Part shown: piece by piece, positions 53,193 to 61,410 of the stretch
Position numbering within the stretch: position 1 is the first letter of the stretch
Layout of the letters: every line of letters begins with the position of its first letter
Assembly (NCBI RefSeq): GCF_011682235.2
Contig: NZ_CP076718.1
Location: 4,061,095 to 4,125,094 of the forward strand
DNA: 64,000 nt
DNA from: Rhodocaloribacter litoris
GTDB taxonomy: Bacteria > Bacteroidota > Rhodothermia > Rhodothermales > ISCAR-4553
Reading direction: 5' to 3'
Translations under genes and position numbers: made by a program
Notes under the pieces: generated by a model
Database searches by the model: none
What the model saw: only the letters and a program-made list of their open reading frames with translations
What the model was told of the DNA's origin: nothing

Positions 53193-53925
53193 GATCGGAA
53201 CTTTCCCCGTTGGCGTGGTCCAGATCCAGCTGGTTCTCGAGGACCCTTCGGAAGTGATTATCTAGATGCAGGCGCATGGCCCGGCGATACTCGTCGGGGG
53301 TGCCACTGCGCAAGATGTCTACTAGGCCGCGGTGGCTGATGAACGGCCGGGTCGGGTCGTGTCTGGCCTGTAAGGCTTTGTCGTGTACATACCCAAAGAT
53401 GGGGAGAAGCAGAGTCTGAAAACGCTGAAGGGTCCGGTTTCCGGAGATCTCATAGAGTTTGCCATGGAAACGGGCCTCGAACTCGATATCGAAGAGGAAA
53501 GCACTCCCACCCTCCGGTTCGTCTTTCACAATTTCCTCAAGCTCCCGAAGATCTTTTTGCTGGAGACGAGAAAAGACTAGGTCGGCCATTCCTACCTCAA
53601 GAACGAGCCGAAGCTCGAACAAATCTTTAAGTGTTTCTTGGTCGAGAATCTGCGGTTGTAGGACGCGTTCTATGTTGGTGAGTACATCAGGATGGGTTAC
53701 GACACTTCCTTTGCGCTTATTGGACTCGATTAGCCCCCGCACCTTTAGACGGGTCAGGGCTTCGCGGACAACCGTGCGGCTGACACCAAAAGCGTCGGCC
53801 AGTTCGGTTTCTTTGGGTAAAACATCACCGACTTTGACTTCGTTGCTGGCGAGAAAGTCCATGAGCTGGATTTCGACCAGGTCCACCAGCGAATGCGTCG
53901 GGATGGGTTTGATCCGATGCTTCAT
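53182..53925 (-). CDS. GntR-family regulator with FCD domain
   Basis: The 247-residue regulator has an N-terminal winged helix (VGDVLPKETELADAFGVSRTVVREALTRLKVRGLIESNKRKGSVV) and a C-terminal all-helical FCD ligand domain (LFELRLVLEVGMADL, FDIEFEARFHGKLYEISGN, RPFISHRGLVDILRSG) with metal-ligand-type Asp/His. It is the first gene of the symporter-nanA-epimerase operon and resembles NanR in position and type. It likely represses the cluster until a sialic-acid-derived ligand binds. Related palindromes lie upstream of it and of susC. Confidence 0.93.
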   Translation of the reverse strand: MKHRIKPIPTHSLVDLVEIQLMDFLASNEVKVGDVLPKETELADAFGVSRTVVREALTRLKVRGLIESNKRKGSVVTHPDVLTNIERVLQPQILDQETLKDLFELRLVLEVGMADLVFSRLQQKDLRELEEIVKDEPEGGSAFLFDIEFEARFHGKLYEISGNRTLQRFQTLLLPIFGYVHDKALQARHDPTRPFISHRGLVDILRSGTPDEYRRAMRLHLDNHFRRVLENQLDLDHANGESSDHDS

Positions 53926-53975
53926 CGTTTACGTGCCCGGTTTTCGTGTACAGGGGAAAGGCAAGCTCGCGTGAA

Positions 53976-53992
53976 TATATGTATGTCATAAT
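53976..53992. promoter_or_regulatory. Candidate GntR operator upstream of the regulator gene
   Basis: TATATGTATGTCATAAT matches 13 of 17 positions of the perfect palindrome ATTATGTATAACATAAT found upstream of susC. It lies 51 bases before the regulator ATG in an AT-rich pocket, suiting autoregulation. Match found by eye; binding untested. Confidence 0.5.
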
Positions 53993-54032
53993 CGCTCCAG
54001 GCGTTGCACGGTGTGAGATGGTATAGAAAAGT

Positions 54033-54698
54033 TCACCGATCGACGTATTTCCTGATGACCTCATACCACCGGAGGTAGCCTCTGCCGTTGAGGTGCAGTC
54101 CGTCGGACGAGAGCTCTTTCATGAGCTGTCCGGACGCGTCGCGCATGGCCGAAGCCACATCCACGTAGGTGACGCCGTCCCAGGTGACCAGGCCGACAAG
54201 GCGTTCGTTGAGGGCAAGAATGCGCTCGTTATGGCGGCTGCCGTCCTCTCGGCCATAGACGGGCAGCACACTCTGCAGGTAGATCTCCGTCCCGGGCGTT
54301 TGCCGGCGGATGGTGTCGATGATCTCAACGATCTTCGCATACACGTCCGCTACGGATTCGCCATGGGCCAGATCATTGGTACCGACCAGGAGGAAGATCT
54401 TTTCGGGATGACCGGAGGTAACCTCGTCGAGGCGGGCCAGGATGCCCCAGGCCGTGTCGCCGCTGATGCCGCGATTGGTTACCCGCGCCAGGCCGGTCAA
54501 TTCCTGCCATTCGCAGCCTTCGGTGATGCTGTCTCCCAGGAAAACGATTTCCCCTTCGGGATTGGGAAGGCTACGAAACAGCGAGACCCGATGCTGCCAG
54601 TGGGGGCGCTGCACGACGAAGGCCGCCTGGCCGGAAACCGGTACCGGCAACAGACAACCTATCCCGGAAACAAGAATGATGACACAAAAAAATCGCAT
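54033..54698 (-). CDS. SGNH/GDSL hydrolase, probable sialate O-acetylesterase
   Basis: The ~221-residue secreted esterase (ATG 54698; 54707 also possible) has a signal peptide to VSGQ. SGNH blocks are all present: block I IVFLGDSITEG (nucleophile Ser), block II GISGDTAWGIL (Gly), block III LLVGTNDLAHG (Asn), block V LSSDGLHLNGRGY (Asp-His). Between a sialidase and the sialic-acid operon, removal of O-acetyl groups from sialic acids is the likely job, though the superfamily is broad. Confidence 0.85.
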   Translation of the reverse strand: MRFFCVIILVSGIGCLLPVPVSGQAAFVVQRPHWQHRVSLFRSLPNPEGEIVFLGDSITEGCEWQELTGLARVTNRGISGDTAWGILARLDEVTSGHPEKIFLLVGTNDLAHGESVADVYAKIVEIIDTIRRQTPGTEIYLQSVLPVYGREDGSRHNERILALNERLVGLVTWDGVTYVDVASAMRDASGQLMKELSSDGLHLNGRGYLRWYEVIRKYVDR

Positions 54699-54727
54699 GG
54701 TTTGCATGCTTCTGATGGCAGCAGCGT

Positions 54728-55849
54728 CTAGCGGGTGTTTGCCGGCGTATCCGCACTATCGGTAAGCCATTCCAGCGAGAAGCGCACGAACACGTTTTCC
54801 GTGTAGTTGTCCTTCTCGAAGAGAATGCCGATGTCGCCGTTGGCCAGCACAGTCATCGACGGGTAGGCCGCGCTGCCCGGATAGATGGTTTTACCATAGG
54901 GCCAAGTCTGGCCCTCATCGTAGCTCAGGCGCACGGTCATGTTTTCCCTGGCGCTCGCGGAAGCGGCATTGGCGAAGAGGAGCCAGTTGCGCTCTGCTCC
55001 GTCTGCTGTGGAGGTGTAGCGGACGATACTGCCATTGACGCCCGGATCGATGAGCGTCGAATCTGGCCTCGAACTCCAGGTTTTTCCCTTGTCGTGTGAG
55101 CGATGGATCCACCGCACGCCAGCTTTATTGACCCGGCTGTTGATCATCCAGGTGCCATCGCTCAGTTCCACCACCTTGGACTCGTCGCCCGGTTTGATGG
55201 GCGTGTCAATGAGAAACCACGAGGCACCATGGTCATCGCTACCGAAAAGATGCAGTCCTCTGTTCAGGTTCACGAGTGTGTGCAGGAGCCACCTATCACG
55301 GGTCTGGATGCCACGTCCCGACGTGATGAACTTGAAGTCTTGATGCCATTCGGGCTTGGTTATCTGGGTCGTAATGTCCTCGGGCCCGTGCCAGGTTTTG
55401 CCGTTATCGTGGCTGCGCATGAGGTGCAGGTAGTAGACATCCGGCTCTTTCTCCAGGTCCATGAAATTGTAGAATAGAAATATTTCCCCCGTCACAGCAT
55501 CCACGATCAATGATGGATCGGAGGCCGATTGTCCATCGGGAAAGTCCACGATAGTTTCGATCAGCGACCAGGTGTGGCCGCCATCGCTGCTTCGTCTCAT
55601 CACAAGGTTAATGTTACGATTTCCCCTGAGGTCGGCGCACGAGGGTACGCGCTCGTCGATGACGGCGATCAGGTCCCCGTTGGGAGCCGTAGCGAGGGCA
55701 GGGATGCGATAGCAGGCAACCCCTTCTCGCATGCTTGTATTGAACAGGTCCTGATAGGTGATGACACCGGGGGCGATGCCAGCTGGTTGTTTTTGGGCAC
55801 AGGCTGTCAGGGCAACCAGATACAGGCCGAGGCAGGTCAGGAAGCGCAT
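54728..55849 (-). CDS. Exo-alpha-sialidase lipoprotein
   Basis: The 373-residue sialidase has a lipoprotein signal (LVALTAC). It has the arginine-triad RIP motif (GVACYRIPALATAPNGDLIAVIDER) and five Asp boxes: SSDGGHTW, SHDNGKTW, SDDHGASW, SHDKGKTW, SYDEGQTW. The acid/base Asp is probably within SASDPSLIVDAVTGE, and a late Tyr lies in IGILFEKDNYTENVF. It releases terminal sialic acid from glycoconjugates at the cell surface, feeding the SusCD transporter encoded next. Confidence 0.93.
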   Translation of the reverse strand: MRFLTCLGLYLVALTACAQKQPAGIAPGVITYQDLFNTSMREGVACYRIPALATAPNGDLIAVIDERVPSCADLRGNRNINLVMRRSSDGGHTWSLIETIVDFPDGQSASDPSLIVDAVTGEIFLFYNFMDLEKEPDVYYLHLMRSHDNGKTWHGPEDITTQITKPEWHQDFKFITSGRGIQTRDRWLLHTLVNLNRGLHLFGSDDHGASWFLIDTPIKPGDESKVVELSDGTWMINSRVNKAGVRWIHRSHDKGKTWSSRPDSTLIDPGVNGSIVRYTSTADGAERNWLLFANAASASARENMTVRLSYDEGQTWPYGKTIYPGSAAYPSMTVLANGDIGILFEKDNYTENVFVRFSLEWLTDSADTPANTR

Positions 55850-55874
55850 GGGATGTGGCTTGGAGACGATGGAT

Positions 55875-57347
55875 TCAATAGCCCGGGTTCTGTTCGATGC
55901 TGGGGTTCAGGCTAATAGTTGTCTGCGAGATTGGCCAGAGCAACAGGTGTTCTTGCCCTTCCCGTCCCTGCAGTGAGGGCACCAGCTCGAATGCTTTGCC
56001 GAAGCGTACGAGATCCCACCATCGTTTACCTTCGAAGGACAGTTCTAGGAGGCGTTCCTGCAGGATGGCATCGTCGTTATCCGCCTGGCTGCCGCTGACG
56101 AATTCATGGGCTGGGAACGCGTCGCCGTAGGCGCGTTGCCGGACCTGATTGATCTCGGGTGCTGGATCCTGACCGAGGCCGTTTTTGGCTTCGGCAATCA
56201 TCAGCAGAACATCGGCATACCGGTAGAGAATCACATCGTCCAGGAACTTTCGAGACCCACTTTCTACGAAACCCCGGAATTTCCTCACGGCGGAAGCATA
56301 GAAGGTGGAGTCACCATTCTCCGTGAGGGTGTACAGCTCCACGAACGTGGCATTTTTGCGCTGGTCGTCCTCGGTGAACTGGTTACGGAGGAGCTCCGAG
56401 GGCGCCCAGCGGTTGAGACCGCCTCCGGTACCGATCAGGTTGCGCCCATACTCGGTAGCGTTCTCGGGGATTTGATCATCACGCACATACATTAAGTTGT
56501 TATAAGTTTCACCGGACTCCAGATCTCTGAAGTGAACAGCCATCAGAATCTCCCGGTTACCCTTGTTCGAATATCGGAAGATTTCGTCGTAGTTTTCGAG
56601 CAACCCGACGTCGGCAGACTGCGCGTTAAGGAGTGCGGCGAGGGCCGTATTCAGATCAGCGTTCCCGCCTCCCAGGCGCTTGGCCGTCCAGAGGTAGACA
56701 TCCCCCTTCAGAGCTTCGACCGCCGGCTTTGACCATTCACAGCGGCAGGCAGGGAAGCCGTTGTCCGGGAACAGGGACAGCGCCGCCTCAATGTCTTCTT
56801 TGATGAGGTCGAATACCTCGCTCACACTGTTTCGTGGTCTGAATGTCTTCTCCGGGTCATACTCTTCGGTCGGCTCGGTCACGATGGGTACGCCGCCCCA
56901 GGTCCGGGCCATGATGAAGTACACGTAGGCCCGCATGGCGTGAGCTTGGGCCAGTATGCTGTTTTTCTGGGCTTCGCTGTTGAAATCGATACCGGGAACG
57001 TACTTCAAGAGCAGGTTGGCATCGTGCACGACCGTATAGAGGCGGAGCCAGTCGGGGCCTGCGAACGTGGCATCAAGCGTGTTGAGGAAGTAGCGTTCGC
57101 GGCCTTCGGACGCCTGTAGCCCGAAGGAGAGTTCTTCACTGCGGGCCGCACCCCAGATGTAGAGGTTCGAACTGGCCTGATCGCGGAACCGGGCGTACAT
57201 GCCGTAAAGGGCGCCGGTCGCGTCGTCCGGGCCATTCCAGAAGGAATTGACGGTGATCTCACTGGTAGGTTTTACATCCAGGACGTTATCGCAACCGGTG
57301 GCAGTAATCGCCAGGCTCAGGAGCACGAGTATAGAAAAACGGGTCAT
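55875..57347 (-). CDS. susD: SusD/RagB family glycan-binding lipoprotein
   Basis: The 490-residue protein (start MTRFSILVLLSLAITATGC, lipobox ATGC) has a GGAG ribosome-binding site. SusD-family blocks include NVLDVKPTSEITVNSFW, an N-terminal TPR-like helical region (DANLLLKYVPGIDFN, AHAMRAYVYFIMARTWGGVPIVTEPT), ADVLLMIAEAKNGLG, and the C-terminal RLLELSFEGKRWWDLVRFGKAFEL with SLNPSIEQNPGY. It caps the SusC barrel and binds the sialylated ligand. It lies 47 bases after susC. Confidence 0.95.
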   Translation of the reverse strand: MTRFSILVLLSLAITATGCDNVLDVKPTSEITVNSFWNGPDDATGALYGMYARFRDQASSNLYIWGAARSEELSFGLQASEGRERYFLNTLDATFAGPDWLRLYTVVHDANLLLKYVPGIDFNSEAQKNSILAQAHAMRAYVYFIMARTWGGVPIVTEPTEEYDPEKTFRPRNSVSEVFDLIKEDIEAALSLFPDNGFPACRCEWSKPAVEALKGDVYLWTAKRLGGGNADLNTALAALLNAQSADVGLLENYDEIFRYSNKGNREILMAVHFRDLESGETYNNLMYVRDDQIPENATEYGRNLIGTGGGLNRWAPSELLRNQFTEDDQRKNATFVELYTLTENGDSTFYASAVRKFRGFVESGSRKFLDDVILYRYADVLLMIAEAKNGLGQDPAPEINQVRQRAYGDAFPAHEFVSGSQADNDDAILQERLLELSFEGKRWWDLVRFGKAFELVPSLQGREGQEHLLLWPISQTTISLNPSIEQNPGY

Positions 57348-57394
57348 GACGGGATCTCCAGTTTGGGTAGATGCTTCACCGAAGTTGGCCACGC

Positions 57395-60300
57395 TCAGAA
57401 GCCGATATTGACGCCCATCGTGATGGAACGCGGGAGTGGATACCGGCCATTGTCAGTGCCACCATCTTCGGGCAGCAAGCCCTTGTAGGCGGTGAAATAA
57501 TGCAGGTTGCTGCCGGTCAGGTAGACCCTTGCGGAGGCTAAGCTGAGACGCTGCACCCATTTTTGCGGAAGCGTGTAGCTTGCGGTCACCTCCCGCAAGG
57601 CCAAGTAGTCTCCCTTCTCGTAATAGTACGAGGTGCCCCGGTTACCCCGGAAAATGTTGTTCTGTGCGAGCTGGTCGGCCCAGTAGTAGCGGGGGATGTT
57701 GGTTCGATCGCCTGGCTTTTGCCAGGAACGGAGCACTTCGTCGGTGAAGCCAATGTCTCCCTGCGTCTGGCCGTTGTATGCCAGGAGCGTCTGGTTGAAG
57801 ATGGTGTGTCCCAATGCAAAATCCATCCGCACAGTCAGGGTGAGATTCTTGTAGGAGAAGGTGTTTATGATTCCTCCGGTCCAGTCCGGAAAAATGTTGC
57901 CGACGTAGACCTGATCTCGCGTGTCGATGATACCGTTGCCGTCCAGGTCGGCCAGGATGGCATCTCCGGCTTTTTTGGTCTTATCAGGGCCACTGATCAG
58001 CATGTCGAGTGGGGCATTGGCAGCCTCTTCGTCGGTGGCATAGACCCCTAGGTGTTTCCAGATGTACAGATCGCCAATAGGTTTGCCTTCCTGAAGGCCG
58101 CCGACCCACACGTACTTGCCCTGTTTAGGGTCGTATACTTCGATGCCGCCGATGCGGTTATTCTCGTTGCCGTTATCGGGCAACCTCAGAATCCTGTTCT
58201 GGTTGGTGGCGGCATTGAAGCTCGCGCGCCAATTGAGACCATTCGGGTTGTCAAAGATGCGGGCGTTGAACTCGAACTCGAAACCGCGATTTTCGAGGGA
58301 GCCTAGGTTGGTTAGAAGGCTGGAGAAGCCAGTAGACTGAGGTAGTTCGAGAGAGGTCAAAAGGTCACTTGTTACACGGCGATAGTAGTCGACGAGCAGC
58401 GTGATGCGGTCGTTCATCAGGCCAAGATCAAACCCGACATCTACGGTCTTTGATTTCTCCCATCTCAGGTTCTGGTTTGCCATCCGATTGTTTTGTATGG
58501 CGGCCGCCCCGCTGTACCGGGCTCCGACGCTGTAGAGGCCTTGGGCATGGAAGTCGGAGAGTCCTGAAATATTTCCGTTGACACCGTAGCTGGCGCGCAG
58601 CTTCAGGCTCGACATGAAGGCGGGCAGGGTGTTCCAGAAGCGTTCTCGGTGCAGGTTCCAGCCAGCCGAGATGCCGGGAAAAAAACCCCAGCGATTATTG
58701 GTTCCCAGGTTGGACGCCCCGTCATAACGGGCGGATGCCGAAAGCAGATATTTTTGCTTGTAGTCATAGGTTACCCGGCTGAAGTAGCCCAGAATAACCT
58801 GATCGGTCGAACTGCTCCACACACTTACGGGCTCGGAAGACGCATTTAGCGTGGGAACGAGGTCCGTGGAGGCTCCACGCCCGGAGGCACTCGCTTGATA
58901 CAGCTTCCGATCGTAATAGGATGCTCCCAGCTTGGCCTGCAGGTTGTGATCCCTGCCTATGCTGGCATCGTAGGTGAGTACCCCGTCGATCTGCCGCTGC
59001 CAGTAGATGCTGTTAAAGGCGGAAGCGTCGCGTGAGTCCACAAACTGGGTCGGCGTGTTCCAGTAAGACATCTGGAAGGAGTTGTCAGTCGCCCTCACGG
59101 AATACAGCGAGGCCGAGGGCTCAAAGGTTAATCCGGGCCTAATCTCCCACAGGCCATGCAGCCCGAGCGTCATGCGGTCGACGCTGTTTTTCGCCTTGAT
59201 CCGGCTCAGGTGGTAAAGTGGGTTTCCGATGCTTCGGTTCTGCCCCGGTGCAAGCGAGCCGTCTTCGTAGGTCAGTTTGGCCGTTGGAGGCAGTCCCAGG
59301 GCCCGCTGGAAGATCTGGAACTCGCTGAAGACGCGGTTGTCGCTGGCGTTGCTGTAGTTGAACTGGCCGTCAAAACTGAGGTTGTCCCTTACCTGCACAC
59401 GGCCGCCCATGTCGACGGTCATTCGACGATAGCCGGTTCGAATCGTGATGCCTTCATTGTCGAGGTAACCGAAGCTGAGGTTGTAGGCAGCATCGGGACG
59501 GCCGCCGGAAATCGACAGGTAGTGGTTCTGCGTCAAGGCAGGGTCGAAAAGAACATCCTGCCAGTCGGTCTCTTTGAAGATGATCGTTTTGGTGGAGTCC
59601 AGCGGGTCCGGCATGCTTTCCCATCCCTCCTTGAGCTTGTGCTCGTTCTCTGGGGTCAGGTATTGTGTGGTGAAAGCCGTGCGGTTCGAGAGATCGTTTC
59701 CAGTGCCGAAGCCGACGGGGAGACCGAGGCGAAAGAGCACATCGGGACGTCGCTCTGCGGTGGCGGCCACCCCGAGGCGCCCGAAGTAGATATAGTCCCG
59801 CGCCGAAGCCAGCGGCATCCGCTTGCCCAGTTCAGAGATCTGCAGGCTCGACGAATAGTTGATCTGTGTACGCCCGGGCTTGGCGGACTTGGTGGTGATG
59901 ATCACAACGCCGTTGGAGGCACGTGACCCATAGATGGCCGTCGCCGCTGCATCTTTGAGAACCTGGACGCTCTCGAAATCCAGCGCGTTCAGGTCATTGA
60001 TGTTGTTTCGAATGACGCCGTCGACGATGTAAAGCGGTTCTGCAGCGTTTGGATTGTTGATTGACGTGCCTCCTCGGAGAATGACGCGCGGTGCAGCACC
60101 GGGTTGCCCGGTCGTCGTCTGGACCCGCAGACCCGGGATGGTACCCTGTAGGGCAGAGGCGGGATTTGCGTATGGGATGTATTGCAGGGCTAGGGTATCC
60201 AACTTGGAGATGGAGGTTGTGAGCGTTGCTCTGGATTGCTCTCCATAGCCAATGACCACCACTTCGTCGAGGTTGGAAATAGATACGGTCAGCGCGACAT

Positions 60301-60583
60301 CGAGAACACTCCGATCTCCAAGTACCACTTCCTCTGTCTTGAAGCCAATGGCGCTAAAGACCAGTGTGGCACCTTCCGGTACCTTGAGGCTGTAACGACC
60401 GTCTAGGTCGGTTGCAGTCCCGATGGATGTTCCTTTTACCACGACATTGACACCTGGAAGGGGTTCTCCCGTGTCTTGAGCGGTTACTCTGCCGGTCACG
60501 ACCCGGTCTTGTGCCTGTGCCTGCAAGGCAAGCACCAGTATCATAGCCGGCAGAAGCCATACGGAGCGGGCTACTGTGTTCAT
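57395..60583 (-). CDS. susC: SusC/RagA-type TonB-dependent receptor
   Basis: The 1062-residue outer-membrane transporter has a signal peptide to AQAQ and a carboxypeptidase-D-like domain (VTGRVTAQDTGEPLPGVNVVVKGTSIGTATDLDGRY). The linker is DEVVVIGYGEQ, and the plug has ALQGTIPGLRVQTTTGQPGAAPRVILRGGTSINNPNAAEPLYIVDGV and YGSRASNGVVIITTKS. A barrel follows to the end (PLPRSITMGVNIGF). With SusD it imports sialic acid or sialo-oligosaccharide into the periplasm using TonB. Confidence 0.96.
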   Translation of the reverse strand: MNTVARSVWLLPAMILVLALQAQAQDRVVTGRVTAQDTGEPLPGVNVVVKGTSIGTATDLDGRYSLKVPEGATLVFSAIGFKTEEVVLGDRSVLDVALTVSISNLDEVVVIGYGEQSRATLTTSISKLDTLALQYIPYANPASALQGTIPGLRVQTTTGQPGAAPRVILRGGTSINNPNAAEPLYIVDGVIRNNINDLNALDFESVQVLKDAAATAIYGSRASNGVVIITTKSAKPGRTQINYSSSLQISELGKRMPLASARDYIYFGRLGVAATAERRPDVLFRLGLPVGFGTGNDLSNRTAFTTQYLTPENEHKLKEGWESMPDPLDSTKTIIFKETDWQDVLFDPALTQNHYLSISGGRPDAAYNLSFGYLDNEGITIRTGYRRMTVDMGGRVQVRDNLSFDGQFNYSNASDNRVFSEFQIFQRALGLPPTAKLTYEDGSLAPGQNRSIGNPLYHLSRIKAKNSVDRMTLGLHGLWEIRPGLTFEPSASLYSVRATDNSFQMSYWNTPTQFVDSRDASAFNSIYWQRQIDGVLTYDASIGRDHNLQAKLGASYYDRKLYQASASGRGASTDLVPTLNASSEPVSVWSSSTDQVILGYFSRVTYDYKQKYLLSASARYDGASNLGTNNRWGFFPGISAGWNLHRERFWNTLPAFMSSLKLRASYGVNGNISGLSDFHAQGLYSVGARYSGAAAIQNNRMANQNLRWEKSKTVDVGFDLGLMNDRITLLVDYYRRVTSDLLTSLELPQSTGFSSLLTNLGSLENRGFEFEFNARIFDNPNGLNWRASFNAATNQNRILRLPDNGNENNRIGGIEVYDPKQGKYVWVGGLQEGKPIGDLYIWKHLGVYATDEEAANAPLDMLISGPDKTKKAGDAILADLDGNGIIDTRDQVYVGNIFPDWTGGIINTFSYKNLTLTVRMDFALGHTIFNQTLLAYNGQTQGDIGFTDEVLRSWQKPGDRTNIPRYYWADQLAQNNIFRGNRGTSYYYEKGDYLALREVTASYTLPQKWVQRLSLASARVYLTGSNLHYFTAYKGLLPEDGGTDNGRYPLPRSITMGVNIGF

Positions 60584-60675
60584 GGCGCCAAGCTTTGTTG
60601 GTTGGGGATGGCTTGTTCTTCTGAGGAAAAGAGGCTCAGGGACCTCGCAGAAGGCAAGATGTCGATCATCAATGC

Positions 60676-60692
60676 ATTATGTATAACATAAT
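60676..60692. promoter_or_regulatory. Perfect palindromic operator candidate upstream of susC
   Basis: ATTATGT-ATA-ACATAAT is a perfect 7-bp inverted repeat with a 3-base centre, 93-109 bases before the susC ATG. It overlaps the -10 of the promoter described at 60685-60713. A 13/17 match occurs before the GntR gene. Spacing and symmetry fit a GntR/FCD dimer. Confidence 0.6.
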
Positions 60693-60713
60693 TCAAAAAA
60701 CTGGATCCGTCAA
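60685..60713 (-). promoter_or_regulatory. Candidate sigma-70-type promoter of susC
   Basis: Read on the minus strand, TTGACG (60708-60713) is followed by a 17-base spacer and TATGTT (60685-60690). The -10 lies within the palindrome, so a bound regulator would block polymerase. It would drive susC-susD and probably the sialidase and esterase genes. Confidence 0.5.
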
Positions 60714-60818
60714 GAGAGGAAAGGGAAAAGTGGTCGGATTATGGATCGTGGAAATGAAGTGGATCGGGCTCTGGACGGTACGGACCGGGACGCCTATAGT
60801 ATGAATTGCCGAACCCGC

Positions 60819-61043
60819 TCAACATCTGCGCGGTGCAGAGCTGTCTGCAAGACCCGTGTTTGCCGGGCGCGATAGAACCCCTTGAAGTGAAGGAATTGCG
60901 TCAAAGGGAAAACGCTTGAACATAATTGCCGCGGGTGTTTGCCCGGCGTTGTGTTCGGCGAGGCGTCGTTCGAGGTTGTACGTGTGGCCGATGTAGAGTC
61001 GGCCGGAGGAAGCCGATTGCCGGACGTAGACGTGGCAGTCCAT
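60819..61043 (-). pseudogene. GIY-YIG nuclease-like gene, truncated or frame-disrupted
   Basis: From ATG 61043 the peptide MDCHVYVRQSASSGRLYIGHTYNLERRLAEHNAGQTPA matches the N-terminal half of small UPF0213/YhbQ-type GIY-YIG proteins (VYV and YIG strands, Arg in LERRL, Glu-His-Asn). After about residue 38 the similarity stops: the usual Glu-containing KxxERxxK helix is missing, and the frame ends at 74 residues. Another phase stays open to 60794 and ends RVRQFIL, but I could not match it to the family. It starts just beyond the tRNA-Pro 3' end. Confidence 0.55.
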
Positions 61044-61095
61044 GGCCGGCGCGGATACGAAAAGAGCCGCCCTCGTGCTGGAGAGCGGCTCGGTG

Positions 61096-61169
61096 TCGGG
61101 GTGGCGGGATTTGAACCCACGACCTCCTCGTCCCGAACGAGGCGCGCTACCGGGCTGCGCTACACCCCG
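61096..61169 (-). tRNA. tRNA-Pro (anticodon CGG)
   Basis: The complement folds as a cloverleaf: acceptor CGGGGTG/CACCCCG, D-arm beginning TAGCGCAGCCCGGTAGCGC, anticodon arm CCTCG-TTCGGGA-CGAGG with CGG at positions 34-36, and T-arm GTGGG-TTCAAAT-CCCGC. The discriminator is A and CCA is not encoded (ACACCG follows). An anticodon CGG tRNA suits the high-GC genome, where CCG is a frequent proline codon. Confidence 0.95.
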
Positions 61170-61410
61170 AAAAGGTGGCCCTTCAACGCGGAGCGCGCGT
61201 CGAAGGATCCAAAAGCTACGAACCGCGGGCATCGTGATCCAACGGCATCCGGGCCTCCGGCCAAAGTTCAAGGTTTATCCATATAGCGATGGGAGGGGGC
61301 GGGCGAAAGGGCTGGCATAACTGATCCGGGGCGTCGTACCTTGGCCGGCCGGCACACGGCCTTCGTTTGTGTGTGCAAAAAAAGCGCTTTCACCTTTCGA
61401 ACTCGTCGTT

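Noticed and set aside
61096-61120. tRNA-Pro 3' end as an attachment site for an integrated element.
   Set aside because: I found no second copy of the tRNA 3' end at the other side of the sialic-acid block and no integrase gene in the window.
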